Below are positions 63,786 through 64,000 of a stretch of DNA of 64,000 nt, one piece after another; positions within the stretch are counted from its first letter, which is position 1, and each line of letters starts with the position of its first letter. The notes beneath the pieces were generated by a model that saw only the letters and a list, made by a program, of their open reading frames with translations, had not been told where the DNA came from and made no database searches. The stretch comes from Tropicimonas sp. IMCC34011. GTDB lineage: Bacteria; Pseudomonadota; Alphaproteobacteria; Rhodobacterales; Rhodobacteraceae. Location: the NCBI RefSeq assembly GCF_003390865.1, contig NZ_QMEJ01000003.1:472160-536159 (forward strand), written 5' to 3'. The translations under genes were made by a program, and so were the position numbers.

Positions 63786-63817
63786 CCCGCCGCGGTTGCC
63801 CCCGCGGCGGGCTTTTT
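63786..63817 (+). terminator. Rho-independent terminator after SurA-like gene
   Basis: The stem CCCGCCGCGG/CCGCGGCGGG (11 bp with the flanking G-C pair) closes the loop TTGCCC and is followed by TTTTT. A textbook terminator 43 bases after the stop. Confidence 0.92.
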
Positions 63818-64000
63818 CGTGGCTACACCGCCAACCGAACCTTCCCCCGGGTCGCTTCAGAGGGCAGGGCGGCGAGTCGCGCTGATTCCGTGCTGTGGAC
63901 GCTGGGTAAGGGAGTGTTTCGGGGGTCTTGGGTCTGGGGAGGTTGGTCTCAAGTCATTGATATTGGGTGGTTTCCTGTCTTTTTTTGGAAAAAGCGACGT
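63818..64000. other. Non-coding right end of window
   Basis: No gene is visible. The stretch turns G/T-rich from about 63890, and the last 30 bases hold T7-GG-A5 followed by GCGACGT. This resembles the AT-rich upstream regions of strong promoters, including rRNA promoters in this group, but the window ends before it can be judged. Confidence 0.5.

Noticed and set aside
1..64000. CRISPR arrays, insertion sequences and phage genes
   Set aside because: No spaced direct repeats, transposase, integrase or phage structural genes are visible in the window.

Overview
The window is high-GC DNA from an alphaproteobacterium, most probably a member of the Rhodobacteraceae. Supporting signs are small conserved families typical of that group (DUF2948 beside murA, DUF2794, a DUF1674/SdhAF4-like protein, a DUF3035/BamF-like lipoprotein), a serC leader-type hairpin, an alphaproteobacterial LexA box (GAAC-N7-GAAC) and a bacteriophytochrome with its heme oxygenase. 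The organism assignment is inference from gene content; no rRNA gene is present.

Layout. 1-361: AT-rich non-coding DNA. 0.36-4.1 kb: ABC exporter and acyl-CoA synthetase. 4.2-5.9 kb: class 3 lipase with a secreted beta-sandwich-type partner. 6.1-9.1 kb: heme oxygenase and a hybrid HWE-kinase bacteriophytochrome. 9.2-10.2 kb: a glutathione S-transferase between remnants of a LysR regulator and a quinone oxidoreductase. 10.2-17.6 kb: a compact cassette of DeoR repressor, TIGR00725-type SLOG protein, Ugp-like ABC importer and Na/Pi-cotransporter-like protein, next to a tRNA-Thr. 18-24.6 kb: murA, leuD, serB, serC and serA. 24.7-29.8 kb: phosphatase, thiolase, HAD hydrolase, MFS transporter and ZapE. 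29.9-43.2 kb, almost all on the minus strand: folC-accD, CPBP protease, an M16 peptidase pair, BamF-like lipoprotein, lspA, purH, heparinase-like protein, rsmB and dapB. 43.5-50.7 kb: rbfA, a DUF2233 protein, an SOS-controlled imuB and a capsule-export block (kpsT, kpsE, kpsM, a glycosyltransferase). 51-64 kb: mutL, cell-wall and aminopeptidase genes, carbonic anhydrase, SDR, DUF4139 protein, asd, PAAR protein, an RlmL-like methyltransferase and a SurA-like protein.

How the genes work together. serA, serB and serC cover the phosphorylated serine pathway; serC-serA form one operon with a leader hairpin and a strong terminator. asd and dapB serve lysine/diaminopimelate and threonine synthesis. 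accD and folC are coupled. M16 peptidases, BamF-like lipoprotein, LspA, MutL, RsmB and RbfA are chromosomal housekeeping functions, so this is core chromosome with a few accessory insertions.

The best candidate for an undescribed system is the 10.2-17.6 kb cassette. It has duplicated operator-like palindromes in its two regulatory gaps, it abuts a truncated oxidoreductase gene, and it joins a sugar or sugar-phosphate importer to a SLOG-fold protein and a phosphate-transporter homolog with degenerate transport motifs. Other accessory signals are the lipase/partner pair, the orphan PAAR protein, the orphan SOS-controlled imuB, the divergently arranged capsule exporter and a micro-ORF in front of a DUF2794 gene.
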